Shown one piece after another: positions 63,528 to 64,000 of a stretch of DNA of 64,000 nucleotides. Below the pieces are notes generated by a model. It did no database searches, was not told the DNA's origin, and saw only the letters and a list, made by a program, of their open reading frames with translations. A program made the position numbers and the translations under genes. Origin of the DNA: Phytophthora hibernalis. Its lineage: Eukaryota > Oomycota > Peronosporomycetes > Peronosporales > Peronosporaceae. The first letter of the stretch is position 1. Every line of letters starts with the position of its first letter. The stretch lies in the NCBI GenBank assembly GCA_012656075.1, contig JAAKBF010000001.1:62001-126000 (forward strand), read 5' to 3'.

Positions 63528-64000
63528 CCGGGGGATACACCACCAGCCAGCGCAAGACGAATCACCCACGAGTCGTTCAAGAGCAACACCCGCTGCGCCG
63601 TGCACGTCCAATCGAGAAATGAGCGCTAAGTTCGTTTCTCGATTCGGATAAGTTCGGAGGACTGAATCCATCTGTTTTGAGCGCGAGGGCAGTAGTATGT
63701 TGATCGAAGAAAAAGTCATCAAAAATGTTGCTGGATAAATCATCTGCAGCAGGTAAAATACGGCTACCGTATAAATGATATCATATCATATTCAAGTAGG
63801 TATTTTGTCCTTATCTTCTGCGGATGGGTCAACCGCCACAAATAAAATAATAATCTATTCGGTTATTAAATATAGCAGGGTTTTAAAGCTTATTTGCTAA
63901 AGTATCCAAATCGAATTACGAAAGGTATCAGACATGCAAGCATTCAGACCTCGTTGCAATGGATATAAAATCCAGAGAACATTTTTCAAAGGAAGGTTGA
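63528..64000. other. Gene-free end of window
   Basis: AT-rich toward the end. No feature supported. Confidence 0.45.

Overview
The window looks like nuclear DNA of a plant-pathogenic oomycete, most likely Phytophthora or a close relative. Evidence: two loci encode secreted proteins with an RFLR motif, a DEER motif and helical WY/LWY repeats, and a third encodes a small secreted RLLR/DEER protein. One of these has a near-consensus oomycete core promoter. The transposon set (Ty3/gypsy with a second RNase H, tyrosine-recombinase retroelements, Crypton, MULE, many TA-flanked MITEs) also fits. Introns are short. I cannot name the species. Layout: 1-10.5 kb holds a broken WY-repeat effector gene (+), an intact paralogue (-) and a frame-broken paralogue (-), separated by gene-poor DNA. 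11-30 kb is a transposon nest. Two LTR-like repeats (about 13.9-16.1 kb and 26.6-26.9 kb) bracket a degraded Ty3/gypsy element, and inside that sits a 5.0 kb tyrosine-recombinase retroelement (16163-21162). Three MITE families and pogo-like fragments surround or interrupt it, and a small RxLR effector gene lies at 27.7-28.2 kb. 30-40 kb holds MITE-like hairpins, a minisatellite, a Crypton-type tyrosine recombinase relic, a DDE transposase fragment and two foldback elements. 41.8-46.3 kb is the housekeeping island: a heat-shock-element-preceded mitochondrial ClpB/HSP78 disaggregase (+) converges on a zinc-ribbon/FYVE/SYLF lipid-binding protein (-, three exons). 47.7-52 kb is a degraded Mutator-like transposase with SWIM and Ulp1-protease parts; its introns share related ATCATGG-rich sequence. 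53.2-55.1 kb is a gypsy gag remnant and 56.8-62.0 kb is a second tyrosine-recombinase retroelement. Main results: (a) both tyrosine-recombinase retroelements show A1-body-B1-A2-B2 split direct repeats, as in Ngaro/PAT/VIPER; (b) the apparent frame breaks in the effector genes and in the housekeeping HSP78 gene mostly fall in homopolymer runs and look like single-base losses, so some may be assembly errors; (c) introns of the MULE gene share sequence with each other, which could mean introner-like gain; (d) the gypsy element carries a second, archaeal-type RNase H while its first RNase H has lost an acidic residue. How the genes relate: the effectors would be secreted and delivered into plant cells, the two housekeeping genes act in mitochondrial protein rescue and in membrane or phosphoinositide biology, and nearly everything else is mobile DNA typical of the gene-sparse, repeat-rich compartment where oomycete effectors lie. 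No rRNA, tRNA, CRISPR array or bacterial operon was seen. All calls were made by reading the sequence, with no database search.
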